This document shows, piece by piece, positions 21,298 through 29,899 of a stretch of 46,898 nucleotides of DNA (positions within the stretch are counted from its first letter, which is position 1; each line of letters begins with the position of its first letter). Made by a program: the position numbers and the translations under genes. Origin of the DNA: a virus; the IMG/VR virus record IMGVR_UViG_3300032236_000515, positions 1-46,898 of that record. One strand, written 5' to 3'. The notes under the pieces are model-generated. The model searched no databases. It was not told where the DNA came from and saw only the letters and a list, made by a program, of their open reading frames with translations.

Positions 21298-23208
21298 CTA
21301 ACCTACTACGACGACTCGGTAGTTGTCAGCGGCAATGTCACCAGAAACCCAAGTAAGAGTCACGTTGTTTGCGTCGGTTAGAACTACGTCAACCTCAATC
21401 AGCGAGTTTCCGCCAAGTTCACGAAGTTGAACAGTGACATCCTGAGTGCCAAGAGCGTGGTTAACGACCCAAGTAACCTGACCACCAGAGTTTGTAAGTG
21501 CGCCATTGTTGGCAGCGAACTTGCGAACACCATAGCCGTTGTTAACATCAAGCACCAACTGGTTGCTACCGTTTACGGCAAGACCTGTACCAGCGTTGAT
21601 GTACAGACCGCCATCGGTGGCTAGACCACTGTTAGCGTAGTAGTTGACGTGCATAACGCCATCGGTGAATCCGAGGGTGTCATTGTCAACACGGGTCGAA
21701 ATGGTAGTGCTAGTGATGTCGATACCATTACCAGCAGTGTATTCACCAGCAGCCGAGAACTGAGTCCAAGTCGATGCCGAGCCAATAAACTGAGTGATAA
21801 TCCAACCCTGGGCTGCATAGTTGCCCTTAACAACCAGTACGTAGGTTCCTGGCTGAAGGTTGGTGTCCTCAATGTTGGTAGACGGCGATAGCAGTTGCGT
21901 GCCAGCATCCCAGATGTAGATACCATTCTGGCTACCATCAGTCTGGTCCTTTAGGAGGACTCGCTCGTTACCCGTAAGCGACCATCCACCGATGCTAGCG
22001 ATTGGGGAAGTAAGGTCGATGTTGCTGTCTGAGGCGGTGATTACCGAGCCAAGAACCGATAGTCCCTGAGCAACAGAGTCTACATAGCCCTTAGTGGCAA
22101 TCTCATTCTGCTGGTAGGTTCCGTTGTCATTGTTCCAGCCAATGAAAGCCTTACCAGGCTGACCGCTAGAAGTGCTACCAGTGTAAAGGATGACATCACC
22201 AGCGTTACCGTTAGCGCCCGCACGGAGAGCAAGGTCGCCGTTCGACTCAAGGTGGATTACGCCATCCTGGTTAGTGAACAGGTGACCAGCAGGGTTGCCG
22301 TCTTCAGTGTTCAGGTTAATCTGAGCGTTTACATCAATCTGACCTGCAACAGTGTAGGAGTTGTAACCCTGGTCAGCAATGTGCCCAGCATCAACACCAA
22401 AGATTAGAGTTCCAGCAGCATTACGGATATCTAGGTAGCCATCGTTGCCATAATCAGAGCCACCAATGTAAGTACGCTTGCTGTAGACATTGTTTCCAGC
22501 GTTAATGTTGTACCCAGCAGCCTGGTAGATGTGCGACTGTGGACGGATTACGCCGTCTGGGCTCAGGTAGATATCGCCATTGTTAGAGTTCAGGTTAAGG
22601 TTGCTTGTTGTAGCAGTGATGGTCAGGTTGTTGCTGCCATCAGCGACAATCGAGCCGATTGGTGACGAAGAGGTATTGGCAAAGTAGATAGCCTGGTCGT
22701 TACCATTAAGAGCAACAGTAGGAACTGCGTCATTGTTTGTAGCGTTAAGCACATTGCGTACAGTAGTTACTGCAGCACCAGAGTTAACGTTGAACGCAGA
22801 GTAAGCGTTAGTTGGGTACTGGACATCCAAGTAGCCCTGAACAATGGTGTATGGACCGCCGTCAGTTCCAGACTGGAAGGTCACGTTGCCCGAAGGGTCT
22901 TCAATGGTCAGGCTGCCATAAGCCGCTGGAGTAGCGCCACCAATAACTAGGTTTGAACCTAGGAACAGTTCCTGACCAGAGACGGTGAAGTTGGTGCTAT
23001 CAACAGACGTAATGAATCCTGCACCAGACTCAGAGGTAATGTAATCCAGCCACTGAGTGCCACTCCACTGGCGCAGGTTACCCAGGGTAGTGTCAAAGTA
23101 AATCTGACCACTTACAGGGCTCGAAGGAGCGGTGGATAGGTTTTGAATCGCTGCGTTCAGCAGTTCATTTTTGTTTAGGTCAATACCTGTTAGAAACTGT
23201 CTTGCCAT
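21298..23208 (-). CDS. Tail fibre protein
   Basis: A 636-residue protein. The N-terminus 'ARQFLTGIDLNKNELLNAAI' and 'SGQIYFDTTLGNLRQWSGTQ' form a phage fibre adapter pattern. The middle is repetitive beta ('NLNLNSNNGDIYLSPDGVI', 'NGDLALRAGANGNAGDVILY'), like beta-helical fibres, and a C-terminal domain follows ('AQGWIITQFIGSASTWTQFS', 'VNHALGTQDVTVQLRELGGN'). No collagen repeats or depolymerase motif. It is in the fibre cluster between the neck protein and the collagen-like fibres. Confidence 0.75.
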   Translation of the reverse strand: MARQFLTGIDLNKNELLNAAIQNLSTAPSSPVSGQIYFDTTLGNLRQWSGTQWLDYITSESGAGFITSVDSTNFTVSGQELFLGSNLVIGGATPAAYGSLTIEDPSGNVTFQSGTDGGPYTIVQGYLDVQYPTNAYSAFNVNSGAAVTTVRNVLNATNNDAVPTVALNGNDQAIYFANTSSSPIGSIVADGSNNLTITATTSNLNLNSNNGDIYLSPDGVIRPQSHIYQAAGYNINAGNNVYSKRTYIGGSDYGNDGYLDIRNAAGTLIFGVDAGHIADQGYNSYTVAGQIDVNAQINLNTEDGNPAGHLFTNQDGVIHLESNGDLALRAGANGNAGDVILYTGSTSSGQPGKAFIGWNNDNGTYQQNEIATKGYVDSVAQGLSVLGSVITASDSNIDLTSPIASIGGWSLTGNERVLLKDQTDGSQNGIYIWDAGTQLLSPSTNIEDTNLQPGTYVLVVKGNYAAQGWIITQFIGSASTWTQFSAAGEYTAGNGIDITSTTISTRVDNDTLGFTDGVMHVNYYANSGLATDGGLYINAGTGLAVNGSNQLVLDVNNGYGVRKFAANNGALTNSGGQVTWVVNHALGTQDVTVQLRELGGNSLIEVDVVLTDANNVTLTWVSGDIAADNYRVVVVG

Positions 23209-23217
23209 GTTTTTTCC

Positions 23218-23664
23218 TTAGGAGAGAATCGCCATTCCAGTAATGCTTGCTGAGAACGCAACGGTTAGGGTTAGGTTATTAGTGTGAGTTACCGAGCCCT
23301 CAACCATGTTTCCCGCACTGTCAAAAGTTGTGACATTTGGGAAGAAGTGCAGGTTGTGAGTAATAGTCCATGTGTTAGATGCTGCTACTTGGGTGTGTTT
23401 GTATGCCACGTTTGCAGGGATTACCGCAATAATCTGTGCATCAGTGACTCCAGGACCCGTAGGTCCTACAGGACCTGCTGGACCTCTAGGACCTGAAGGA
23501 CCCCGCTGCCCAGGCACACCAGGAAGTAGAGCAACGTCTACTTCTGGCTGCGCCTGGTCATTTGGAATACCAAAATCAGGATAAGTTACTGGGTCATGAA
23601 TCGTGTCTGGTGGATTCTGAAGGAGGTTTGTATCCTTCTCTGGGTAAATCGGGAAGTTTGTCAT
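23218..23664 (-). CDS. Short collagen-like fibre protein
   Basis: A 148-residue protein. The N-terminal 45 residues are Pro/Asp-rich, followed by eight G-x-y triplets ('GVPGQRGPSGPRGPAGPVGP'), and a C-terminal beta domain with 'TWTITHNLHFFPNVTTFDSA', a common phage fibre-tip pattern. Its triplets carry more charged residues than the G-P-T of the two larger fibres. Coupled to the preceding gene by one base. Confidence 0.72.
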   Translation of the reverse strand: MTNFPIYPEKDTNLLQNPPDTIHDPVTYPDFGIPNDQAQPEVDVALLPGVPGQRGPSGPRGPAGPVGPTGPGVTDAQIIAVIPANVAYKHTQVAASNTWTITHNLHFFPNVTTFDSAGNMVEGSVTHTNNLTLTVAFSASITGMAILS

Positions 23665-24743
23665 TAAAGGACAACCTGACTTACACGAGCAGTGAAGAAG
23701 TTGCCTCCCTTTACCTCCACTGGCAAGATTGTGCCGCTATTAGGGTCAGTGTTATTAGGGTCAACCAACTGCAACGACCAGTAAGTACGCTCTGCCAAAG
23801 TAAGTGTTTGGTCAGAAGTCAGGCTCATAGTAGCCGTGAACGCAGTATCTACTTGAGTGACTGATAGGTCAAAGTTCTGTACAACCAGTACGGAACCTCG
23901 CTGGTTGAGCAACTTAGCCACAAAACTGACCGTGTTGTCGTAATCTCCCGTGAACGATACTGTAGTAGTAAACGCACGACCCTGGTAGGCAGTAAGTTCA
24001 CCGCCTTCAGTGACCCAAGGAACCTGCTTATCTCCATAAGTAGGCAACTGGTCTTCGACACGCTGTGGGTACGAACGGTCGTCAACTTCCTGAGGCTTGT
24101 AAACAGGTACAAGACGACCAGTAGCCTTCGAGATGCGGCGGAAAGTAAAGACGTCAATCTTGTAAAGACCAACACCCAGATTGACACAGAGGTCACGGTA
24201 CTGAGCCTGACGAGCCTGAACCATGTCCATCAACTGGCGATAACGCTCGGAACGAGGGATGCTCACACCGTCTGGAGCAGCGATGTCGATATCAAACGAA
24301 GCATCAGTAGCAAGAGTATAAAGAGCGATAGTGGTGGCGTAGATAGCCACTGGGTACTCTTCGATTAATGGAAGAGTGGCTACATTAATCTGACGACCAA
24401 GAGAGTCAACGTGACCAGCAGAGTGCTGAGTCACGGAATCAGTAACAATGCGTTCAAGTTCTGCATTAGTGAAATAGCGGTAATAAGTTCCGCTAACAGT
24501 CATCTCTACACCATCGGCAGGAACCTCAGGGGTAATCAAAACACCCGTGGATTCTTCTACATAACTCTGGCTAGAAATGTCAATGCCGTTCTGAATAACG
24601 ACCAGGGTTGGACCCTCAAGAGGCTGATAGTGTAGGCGAAATCGGTTAGTCGAGCCGTCAGCAATAAACTGCTCAACAAATGATTTGCCCATGTCACCGA
24701 GTTCTAGTCGAACTCTGTCTACAAGGCTGGAAAGAGTAGCCAT
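23664..24743 (-). CDS. Putative neck/structural protein with Ig-like C-terminus
   Basis: A 359-residue protein, first gene of the fibre-neck transcript. The N-terminus 'TLSSLVDRVRLELGD' and 'FRLHYQPLEGPTLVVI' resembles a connector-type helical protein; the C-terminal 120 residues are beta-rich with 'TAYQGRAFTTTVSFTGDYDN' and end in 'TYWSLQLVDPNN', an Ig-like domain. A GGAGG ribosome binding site precedes the ATG. The role is inferred from position. Confidence 0.5.
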   Translation of the reverse strand: MATLSSLVDRVRLELGDMGKSFVEQFIADGSTNRFRLHYQPLEGPTLVVIQNGIDISSQSYVEESTGVLITPEVPADGVEMTVSGTYYRYFTNAELERIVTDSVTQHSAGHVDSLGRQINVATLPLIEEYPVAIYATTIALYTLATDASFDIDIAAPDGVSIPRSERYRQLMDMVQARQAQYRDLCVNLGVGLYKIDVFTFRRISKATGRLVPVYKPQEVDDRSYPQRVEDQLPTYGDKQVPWVTEGGELTAYQGRAFTTTVSFTGDYDNTVSFVAKLLNQRGSVLVVQNFDLSVTQVDTAFTATMSLTSDQTLTLAERTYWSLQLVDPNNTDPNSGTILPVEVKGGNFFTARVSQVVL

Positions 24744-24756
24744 GAATCCTCCGAGA

Positions 24757-24770
24757 TTGTCTCTATTTAT
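24757..24770 (-). promoter_or_regulatory. Candidate late promoter motif ATAAATAGAGACAA
   Basis: AT-rich element between a terminator and the gene starting at 24743. It resembles the elements at 27267-27280 and 29871-29884 (11 of 14 identical to the latter) and the T4 late promoter core TATAAATA. Function is inferred. Confidence 0.4.
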
Positions 24771-24800
24771 GTTCCCCTAAATCGGAGAGAAATACAGGGT

Positions 24801-24850
24801 AAAAGAAAGTCCACCCTGCTGGTGAGGAGGGCGGGACCAGCAGGGTGGAC
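24801..24850 (-). terminator. Strong rho-independent terminator
   Basis: A perfect 14-bp inverted repeat (arms 24809-24822 and 24837-24850) with a 14-base loop; on the minus strand the stem is followed by TTTCTTTT. It closes the capsid transcript after the 24866-25246 gene. Confidence 0.88.
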
Positions 24851-24865
24851 AGAGATTGGAGAGTG

Positions 24866-25246
24866 TTACTGTCTCCAGACGTAACCTAGAGACTCTAGGT
24901 AGTTAGCGAGGTCTCGAGGAACAGAATACTTAACTCCAGCCTTGAAGGTGTAGTTCTGCGGGGTTCCGTTAACTACGCCATAAGTCATGTCGTCAATGTC
25001 CTGGTGGGTACGAATAACCACCTTCTCATTGTTCACTGCTACTCCAACTTCCTCAATCTCGTCAAGCAAGATAGGGGCGTCAGGGTGCTTAGGGTCAAAA
25101 ACTGCGTTCTCTAGCAGTTCCTGCTCTGCGGCACGAGAAATCGAAATCTCGTCCTTACGCTTCGCAAGTTCATCTGCGTTGCGCTTTGCTGCTTCTTCCA
25201 CTGCACGACCAGTTGCGTCAAGTGGGCTTGTTGGTTTGGTTGCCAC
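24866..25246 (-). CDS. Head-associated protein downstream of capsid gene
   Basis: A 126-residue protein between two terminators, directly after the major capsid gene. N-terminal charged helix ('EEAAKRNADELAKRKDE'), C-terminal beta domain 'YTFKAGVKYSVPRDLANYLE' followed by 'SLGYVW', a pattern seen in small phage proteins encoded beside capsid genes. Possibly a minor head or decoration protein; no motif decides. Confidence 0.5.
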   Translation of the reverse strand: MATKPTSPLDATGRAVEEAAKRNADELAKRKDEISISRAAEQELLENAVFDPKHPDAPILLDEIEEVGVAVNNEKVVIRTHQDIDDMTYGVVNGTPQNYTFKAGVKYSVPRDLANYLESLGYVWRQ

Positions 25247-25271
25247 GGTGATTGTTCTCCTTGTTAGATTG

Positions 25272-25307
25272 TAAAAACAGGGGAGCGGAGCGAACCCCGC
25301 TCCCCTG
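25272..25307 (-). terminator. Terminator between capsid gene and downstream gene
   Basis: An 11-bp GC-rich inverted repeat (arms 25278-25288 and 25297-25307) with an 8-base loop; the minus-strand transcript continues TTTTTAC. It probably attenuates transcription so that capsid mRNA exceeds the following gene. Confidence 0.85.
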
Positions 25308-25323
25308 CTTTAGGTTTTTGCTA

Positions 25324-26439
25324 TTAGTTGGTGTAAACCTTGTTAATAGCGTTGTCGGTAATGATACCGAGACCCCAGATAGCGTACCATGCCAGAGCGT
25401 GCTCACGACCGAAGTCAAGAACACCACCGTCACGGAGTTCAACTGGAAGGCTGATGGCGTGACCAAAAGCGTTGTCACCAATCATAATCGACTCGTAGAC
25501 ATCAGCAGCGTTGCCACCGTTGCCCGAGGTGATGTTGTTGGTGTACTCTGGGTTACCACCAAGACCAGGAGCGGTGTTAGCCTTTACAGGAACACCAGTC
25601 TGGTCAGCAGGGGCACCAATCTTCGACGAGTAATCGAACGAAGCACTGGCGGCAATCTTCTTAACCTGAGTGGTCTCGATGAATACGACGTCGTATAGAC
25701 GACCAATCTCACCGAGCATGAAGTTACCTGGAGCAGCATACTTGGTGACTTCAATGAACTCTGGGTTCGAGCGAAGGTCACGGCTCTGCTTAGGGTGGAT
25801 GAACTGGACGTAGGTCTCACCAATGCGAGGAATGTTCTTCGATGCAAGAACAAGAGCCGAGTCCTTGATTGCGCCAGTGGTCAACTTGTAAGCGCCATCG
25901 AGGTCAGCAATCGAGGTACCAACGGTGCCCTCGTCGTAGTTGGTGAAAGCGCCACCCGAGATGCCCGAACGGTCGTAACCGAACGAAGCCGAGGTAGCAG
26001 CCGAAAGGGTGTCACGAGCCTGTACGTCGAGGTACTGAGCCATGTGGCGACCAAGCAGACGGGAAGCCGATGCCATGATGTCGTCGAACGAAGCGTTCAG
26101 GAGCAGTTCGGAAACTGCAACTGCGTAGCCGTGCTCAGCAACGGTGATAGCAATCTGCTCTGCAGTCAGAGCGTTGGTGGTCATACGGACACCTTCGGTC
26201 AGTGGAGTTGGGTCCACCGAGAAGTTCTTGTAACGAAGGAAGTTCACACGAAGACCAGGAGCAACACCAAGTTCAGTCTTCTTAACAGCGAACTGCTCGA
26301 AGCGGAGAATAGGCATAGCCTGGAACAGGATTTCCTTCGACCAGATGGTCTGGATAGCCTGGCTCAACTGTGAGTTGGAGCCTGAGTAAGCGGTTGGGGC
26401 ACCAGCGAGTTGACCCGAACCTGTAATAGCAGAAGCCAT
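25324..26439 (-). CDS. Major capsid protein (N4 gp56-like family)
   Basis: A 371-residue protein between scaffold and a strong terminator. The pattern 'QTIWSKEILFQAMPILRFEQ', 'LTEGVRMTTNALTAEQIAIT', 'AEHGYAVAVSELLLNASFDD' and 'ARDTLSAATSASF' follows the N4 gp56-like major capsid family (HK97 fold). No fused protease or delta domain is visible, consistent with a separate scaffold. High expression is suggested by its own terminator and a strong AAAGGA ribosome binding site. Confidence 0.9.
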   Translation of the reverse strand: MASAITGSGQLAGAPTAYSGSNSQLSQAIQTIWSKEILFQAMPILRFEQFAVKKTELGVAPGLRVNFLRYKNFSVDPTPLTEGVRMTTNALTAEQIAITVAEHGYAVAVSELLLNASFDDIMASASRLLGRHMAQYLDVQARDTLSAATSASFGYDRSGISGGAFTNYDEGTVGTSIADLDGAYKLTTGAIKDSALVLASKNIPRIGETYVQFIHPKQSRDLRSNPEFIEVTKYAAPGNFMLGEIGRLYDVVFIETTQVKKIAASASFDYSSKIGAPADQTGVPVKANTAPGLGGNPEYTNNITSGNGGNAADVYESIMIGDNAFGHAISLPVELRDGGVLDFGREHALAWYAIWGLGIITDNAINKVYTN

Positions 26440-26475
26440 TTAGATTTGTCCTTTCAAAGACAGTTATGGGGGTGG

Positions 26476-27240
26476 TTAGTTGTTTCCGAAGAGACCTTGA
26501 CCACGATTGTTACTGTTGTTTAGCAACTTTGCACGGTTCTTTGCATAGTCAGCCATCGACATGTTTGCAATGTCATTAGGGGTATATGCAGCAGACGACG
26601 AATCGGTGTCGAGAGGTCCCGAGGCAGGCATCGTGATTCGAGTGCCAACCATCTCCTTGCGGGTCTGCTGCGACACTGCCGCAACGGACTCTAGGAGTCG
26701 GAGTGAACGAGCCTTGAGGTCAGCAATGCTGCTCTCAATCTCTTCTTTAGTATTTCCAGAGATAAGGTCAATCAACTCTGGGACGATGTTTTCCCGCTCC
26801 TGCTCAACACGAGCATTGCGGAACTGCTGAAGTTCGTTGAACTCCTGCTCACGCTGAAGCAGTGCAAAAGCACGCTCACGCTCAAGACGTTCAGCCTCAA
26901 GTTTCTCTGCCCATTCCTGCTCCTTAGTCTTAAGGAGCGTCTTGAAGGACATTTCTTCTTCGGCTTTAGCCTTCTTCTCTGCCTCACGCTCGGCTTCACG
27001 AGCCTGACGCTTAGCAGCACGCTCAGCCTCTAGGGCTGCACGCTCCTCACGCTCTTTCTTAAGGAGTGCGAGTTCTTCTTGAAGTTTCTCAACCTGTGGA
27101 TATACCTTTGCCTTCTCCTGAGCACGTGCCTTAGCAATGTCCTCAGCAGTAAAAGCGGCAGGAGCCACAGTGTTTGCTACTTCAGCGGGGGTTGGGATTG
27201 CGGCTGGTTCAGCAGCCTCTGGGGTGTTTTCCGTAGTCAT
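26476..27240 (-). CDS. Capsid scaffolding protein
   Basis: A 254-residue protein directly upstream of the capsid gene. Residues 45-150 are an almost unbroken charged coiled coil rich in Glu, Lys and Ala ('KKEREERAALEAERAAKRQA'), the usual composition of scaffolds. An acidic Ala/Pro N-terminus and a C-terminus with 'NRAKLLNNSNNRGQGLFGNN' complete it. No protease motif. Position and composition give the call. Confidence 0.82.
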   Translation of the reverse strand: MTTENTPEAAEPAAIPTPAEVANTVAPAAFTAEDIAKARAQEKAKVYPQVEKLQEELALLKKEREERAALEAERAAKRQAREAEREAEKKAKAEEEMSFKTLLKTKEQEWAEKLEAERLERERAFALLQREQEFNELQQFRNARVEQERENIVPELIDLISGNTKEEIESSIADLKARSLRLLESVAAVSQQTRKEMVGTRITMPASGPLDTDSSSAAYTPNDIANMSMADYAKNRAKLLNNSNNRGQGLFGNN

Positions 27241-27266
27241 AACTATCCTTGTTTATTCTCTTGGTC

Positions 27267-27280
27267 GTTTTCCGATTTAA
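27267..27280 (-). promoter_or_regulatory. Candidate late promoter motif TTAAATCGGAAAAC
   Basis: Located between the portal terminator and the scaffold start; it resembles the motif at 29871-29884 in 11 of 14 positions. Role inferred from repetition and placement. Confidence 0.4.
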
Positions 27281-27305
27281 TGCCACATGACCTGTCTATT
27301 TGTTA

Positions 27306-27338
27306 CAAAACAAGTTTCACTGTCTAGATGAAACTTGT
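27306..27338 (-). terminator. Terminator after the portal gene
   Basis: A 10-bp perfect inverted repeat (27310-27319 and 27329-27338) with a 9-base loop; the transcript continues TTTTG. Less GC-rich than the capsid terminators and so perhaps partial. Confidence 0.65.
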
Positions 27339-27363
27339 CTCGCTAAACTCTAAAAACTTAGAG

Positions 27364-29091
27364 TTAGTCTTGGTCCACTACTCGTCGTGTAGACGGAATA
27401 GTGTTGTACGCTTCCTGAATCAGATTCTGTCGAATCTGCTGTTCAGCAGCGAGGTTAGTCTCCATGCCCTGCTCATTCGCAGCATTAGGAGATTTCTGCT
27501 GTGGACCAGTCTGTCCATCACCAAGCACATCTCCATCACCCATCATCATTGGGTCAATAGGAGTAGCCGAACCGTCAGGACCAACCATCATGCCAGTCAT
27601 GTCCATAAGTTCCTTGGTAATCTGGGCACGCACCAGGTTGAGCGCACCTTCAGACTGAGCATCCGAGATAAGTTCCTGACGAATCTCCTGCAACTTCTCG
27701 AATGGGAACTCTTCGCCAAGAGCACGCAAAGCGCCTTCCTTGGACTCGAGACCCATCGACATCTTCTGCTGCAACTCGTTAAGGAGAACGATGTTGTCTA
27801 GCGGAAGTGGTGGAGGGAAGTGAGTGAACGTCTGGTAAGTAATAGGGTCGTTAGGGTCAAGTTGAGTCAACTGACCTTCCGAGATTGGACCATCTTCATC
27901 TGGATTGTAGACCAGAGTATTAGGCTCCTTAACCACAAGGTTAAGCATTACAAGTTCGTTGATGCGCTCAAGACCCTTGCCATAGACCGAAGCCTTCTGC
28001 GAGTAGCGGTTCATCAGCGGCTGGAATGTAACAGCAAGTGCTACACCCGAAGTGTTCGAGATAGGCTGAGCCTGCCCCAGAGCAGTCTCTGGAATGTTCA
28101 TAATCTCGTGCATCGAACGCTTCAGAGTCTCAAGGTACTGCAGCGCACCCTGAATACCAGCAGCGCCACCCTCAAGGTTGAATACCTGCGAGTCCTTTGG
28201 CAGACCACCCCAAACCTTCTTTGCACCCTTCTCAAGGTTAGAAGCCTTAGCACCAACGATAACTGTCACAGGGGCAGCGTGGTAGTTGATTATGTCTGCG
28301 ATGTCCGTAGAGATTTCGTTGTACGAACGGTTCAGCGTAATGATGTCGTGAGCATCCGACAGACCCCAAGGCGAACCAGATACTGGGATGTTCGGAATGT
28401 GTACGACAGGAATCTGACCCAATGGGTTTGGGCGGCTATCGATTAGTTCATCGTTGATGTATTCTTCGATGATGTCATCGGTAAGAATCTCGGTGTAGGT
28501 AAATACCTGACGAGTACCCTCGAGGCTAGTGCCCCAGAAGCGGTACTTCTGCTTAAATCTAAGTAGACGTGAACGGTCGTGAGGGTGGAACTCAGGGAAA
28601 GCAAACGCAGAGTTCAAAGGAAGAATACGTACACGACCTGGGTGCTCACGACCAATGCCGTCTTCCCAAGCCTCTTCGTAAGCAACCTTGACAAAGCAGT
28701 CACCTGTGATGGAGCCCAACTGAGCCATCTCCAACAGGACGTTCATCTTGTTGTTGTCAATCTCCCAGACACGCTTTAGGCGGTTAGGAACAATAGCCTC
28801 AGTAGCCTTAGGCGAACGGAAGTGAACTCCATTACCAAAGGTAAATCTATCTAGGAAGTCAATGAAAGCACGGTAGTAGTTGACCGAAATCTGCATTTCG
28901 CCCTGCTCACGTCTATAACCCCAGTGGTGACCAAGGTACATAGCCCAGTTGAGCGAGTAGCGGTTTAGACGAGGACCGTGGACCTCAAACTCTTCGTCAG
29001 CAAGTTCAACAAGACCCAACGGCGAAATGCTAATCGTTAGGTCTGATGACGCCGCTCTATAAGACGGTGGGGAGAAATCAAGAAATGACAT
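27364..29091 (-). CDS. Portal protein
   Basis: A 575-residue protein downstream of the terminase and before the scaffold. Typical portal patterns: 'AFIDFLDRFTFGNGVHFRSP', 'LGSITGDCFVKVAYEEAWED', 'QIPVVHIPNIPVSGSPWGLS' followed by 'DAHDIITLNRSYNEISTDIA', and 'NIPETALGQAQPISNTSGVA'. Twelve portal subunits form the DNA channel at one capsid vertex and dock the terminase. Its last 90 residues are Gln/Asn/Met-rich and probably flexible. Confidence 0.92.
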   Translation of the reverse strand: MSFLDFSPPSYRAASSDLTISISPLGLVELADEEFEVHGPRLNRYSLNWAMYLGHHWGYRREQGEMQISVNYYRAFIDFLDRFTFGNGVHFRSPKATEAIVPNRLKRVWEIDNNKMNVLLEMAQLGSITGDCFVKVAYEEAWEDGIGREHPGRVRILPLNSAFAFPEFHPHDRSRLLRFKQKYRFWGTSLEGTRQVFTYTEILTDDIIEEYINDELIDSRPNPLGQIPVVHIPNIPVSGSPWGLSDAHDIITLNRSYNEISTDIADIINYHAAPVTVIVGAKASNLEKGAKKVWGGLPKDSQVFNLEGGAAGIQGALQYLETLKRSMHEIMNIPETALGQAQPISNTSGVALAVTFQPLMNRYSQKASVYGKGLERINELVMLNLVVKEPNTLVYNPDEDGPISEGQLTQLDPNDPITYQTFTHFPPPLPLDNIVLLNELQQKMSMGLESKEGALRALGEEFPFEKLQEIRQELISDAQSEGALNLVRAQITKELMDMTGMMVGPDGSATPIDPMMMGDGDVLGDGQTGPQQKSPNAANEQGMETNLAAEQQIRQNLIQEAYNTIPSTRRVVDQD

Positions 29092-29357
29092 TACTTCTTA
29101 TCTCCATGCTGTTTGCCCTTTTCCTCTTTGTGTTTACGCAGTTTCTCTTTCTTCTCCTTCATGCGGGTTTCCCACATGCGCTGAAGAGCCTGCTTCTTGT
29201 GAGTGTGGTCACTCACATCTTCAAACTTACCACCAAGTTCGATGTAACGTTGGTGAACCCAGTGAGAAGCACCAGGAGAAGGGTATGGGTGATACTTGGT
29301 ACGAGCCTGCGAGACAACCATTGTCCACAGTTTCTCATTTACAGGTACGTCAGCCAT
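29091..29357 (-). CDS. Conserved-looking small phage protein, unknown function
   Basis: An 88-residue protein whose TAA overlaps the portal ATG by one base. The N-terminal half contains 'PSPGASHWVHQRYIELGGKF', an aromatic/Gly pattern recalled from short phage proteins, and the last 30 residues are Lys/Glu-rich. Function unknown. Confidence 0.6.
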   Translation of the reverse strand: MADVPVNEKLWTMVVSQARTKYHPYPSPGASHWVHQRYIELGGKFEDVSDHTHKKQALQRMWETRMKEKKEKLRKHKEEKGKQHGDKK

Positions 29358-29382
29358 AGCAAATCTCCTAGATAACCGAAAG

Positions 29383-29406
29383 CCCCCCGCCCCTTATGGG
29401 GCAGGG
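29383..29406 (-). terminator. Weak terminator-like GC hairpin
   Basis: On the minus strand CCCTGCCCC pairs with GGGGCGGGG over nine positions (one G-U) around a 4-base loop, followed by GGCTTTC. It lacks a good T-run, so it may attenuate rather than terminate. Confidence 0.45.
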
Positions 29407-29422
29407 CGACTAACGGAGTTGA

Positions 29423-29818
29423 CTAGTCTTGGACGACAGTCGGGTTCATACGCATTGTGCGACCACCCGAAACAACCTTGGTTTCAACAATCTGCTCAGC
29501 GTTGTTCGAGAACGAACCGTGTGCAAACTCACCAAGTTGAGTCGGTGCCTCAATCCATGCAGCCGAGCCAACGTGGGCACGCTCTGCAAGGGTCTCAGCG
29601 GCAGTCTTCTGCCAAACTGGAGCGTTGCGGTTAGGACGACCAGGAGCGGCAGCGAAGCCGTTCATGATGCCAGTCTCAAAGTCCGAAGGAACATCGGTAT
29701 CGGTAGCGATACCTTCCTCGAAACGAAGAGGACCACGACGCTCAGGATTGTCAGCCAACTTGCGCTCATAGACCTGAGGCGAACGCTCAGGGAACTGTGG
29801 TGCTGGACCGATACCCAT
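29423..29818 (-). CDS. Hypothetical structural protein upstream of portal
   Basis: A 131-residue protein, Pro/Ala/Arg-rich with 'GRPNRNAPVWQKTAAETLAE' and 'AAWIEAPTQLGEFAHGSFSN'. No family recognised. It follows the terminase and a candidate promoter and precedes a hairpin, so it is probably a well-expressed late protein. Confidence 0.5.
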   Translation of the reverse strand: MGIGPAPQFPERSPQVYERKLADNPERRGPLRFEEGIATDTDVPSDFETGIMNGFAAAPGRPNRNAPVWQKTAAETLAERAHVGSAAWIEAPTQLGEFAHGSFSNNAEQIVETKVVSGGRTMRMNPTVVQD

Positions 29819-29870
29819 GGGTACTCCTTAATGAAAGGGGAAATGGAAACTCGAGTTATTTCCTTTACTA

Positions 29871-29884
29871 GTTTCTCGATTTAT
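29871..29884 (-). promoter_or_regulatory. Candidate late promoter motif ATAAATCGAGAAAC
   Basis: AT-rich motif about 50 bases upstream of the gene starting at 29818, just after the terminase stop. Two similar elements occur before other late genes (24757-24770, 27267-27280). Confidence 0.4.
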
Positions 29885-29899
29885 CTGCTAAATGTCAGG

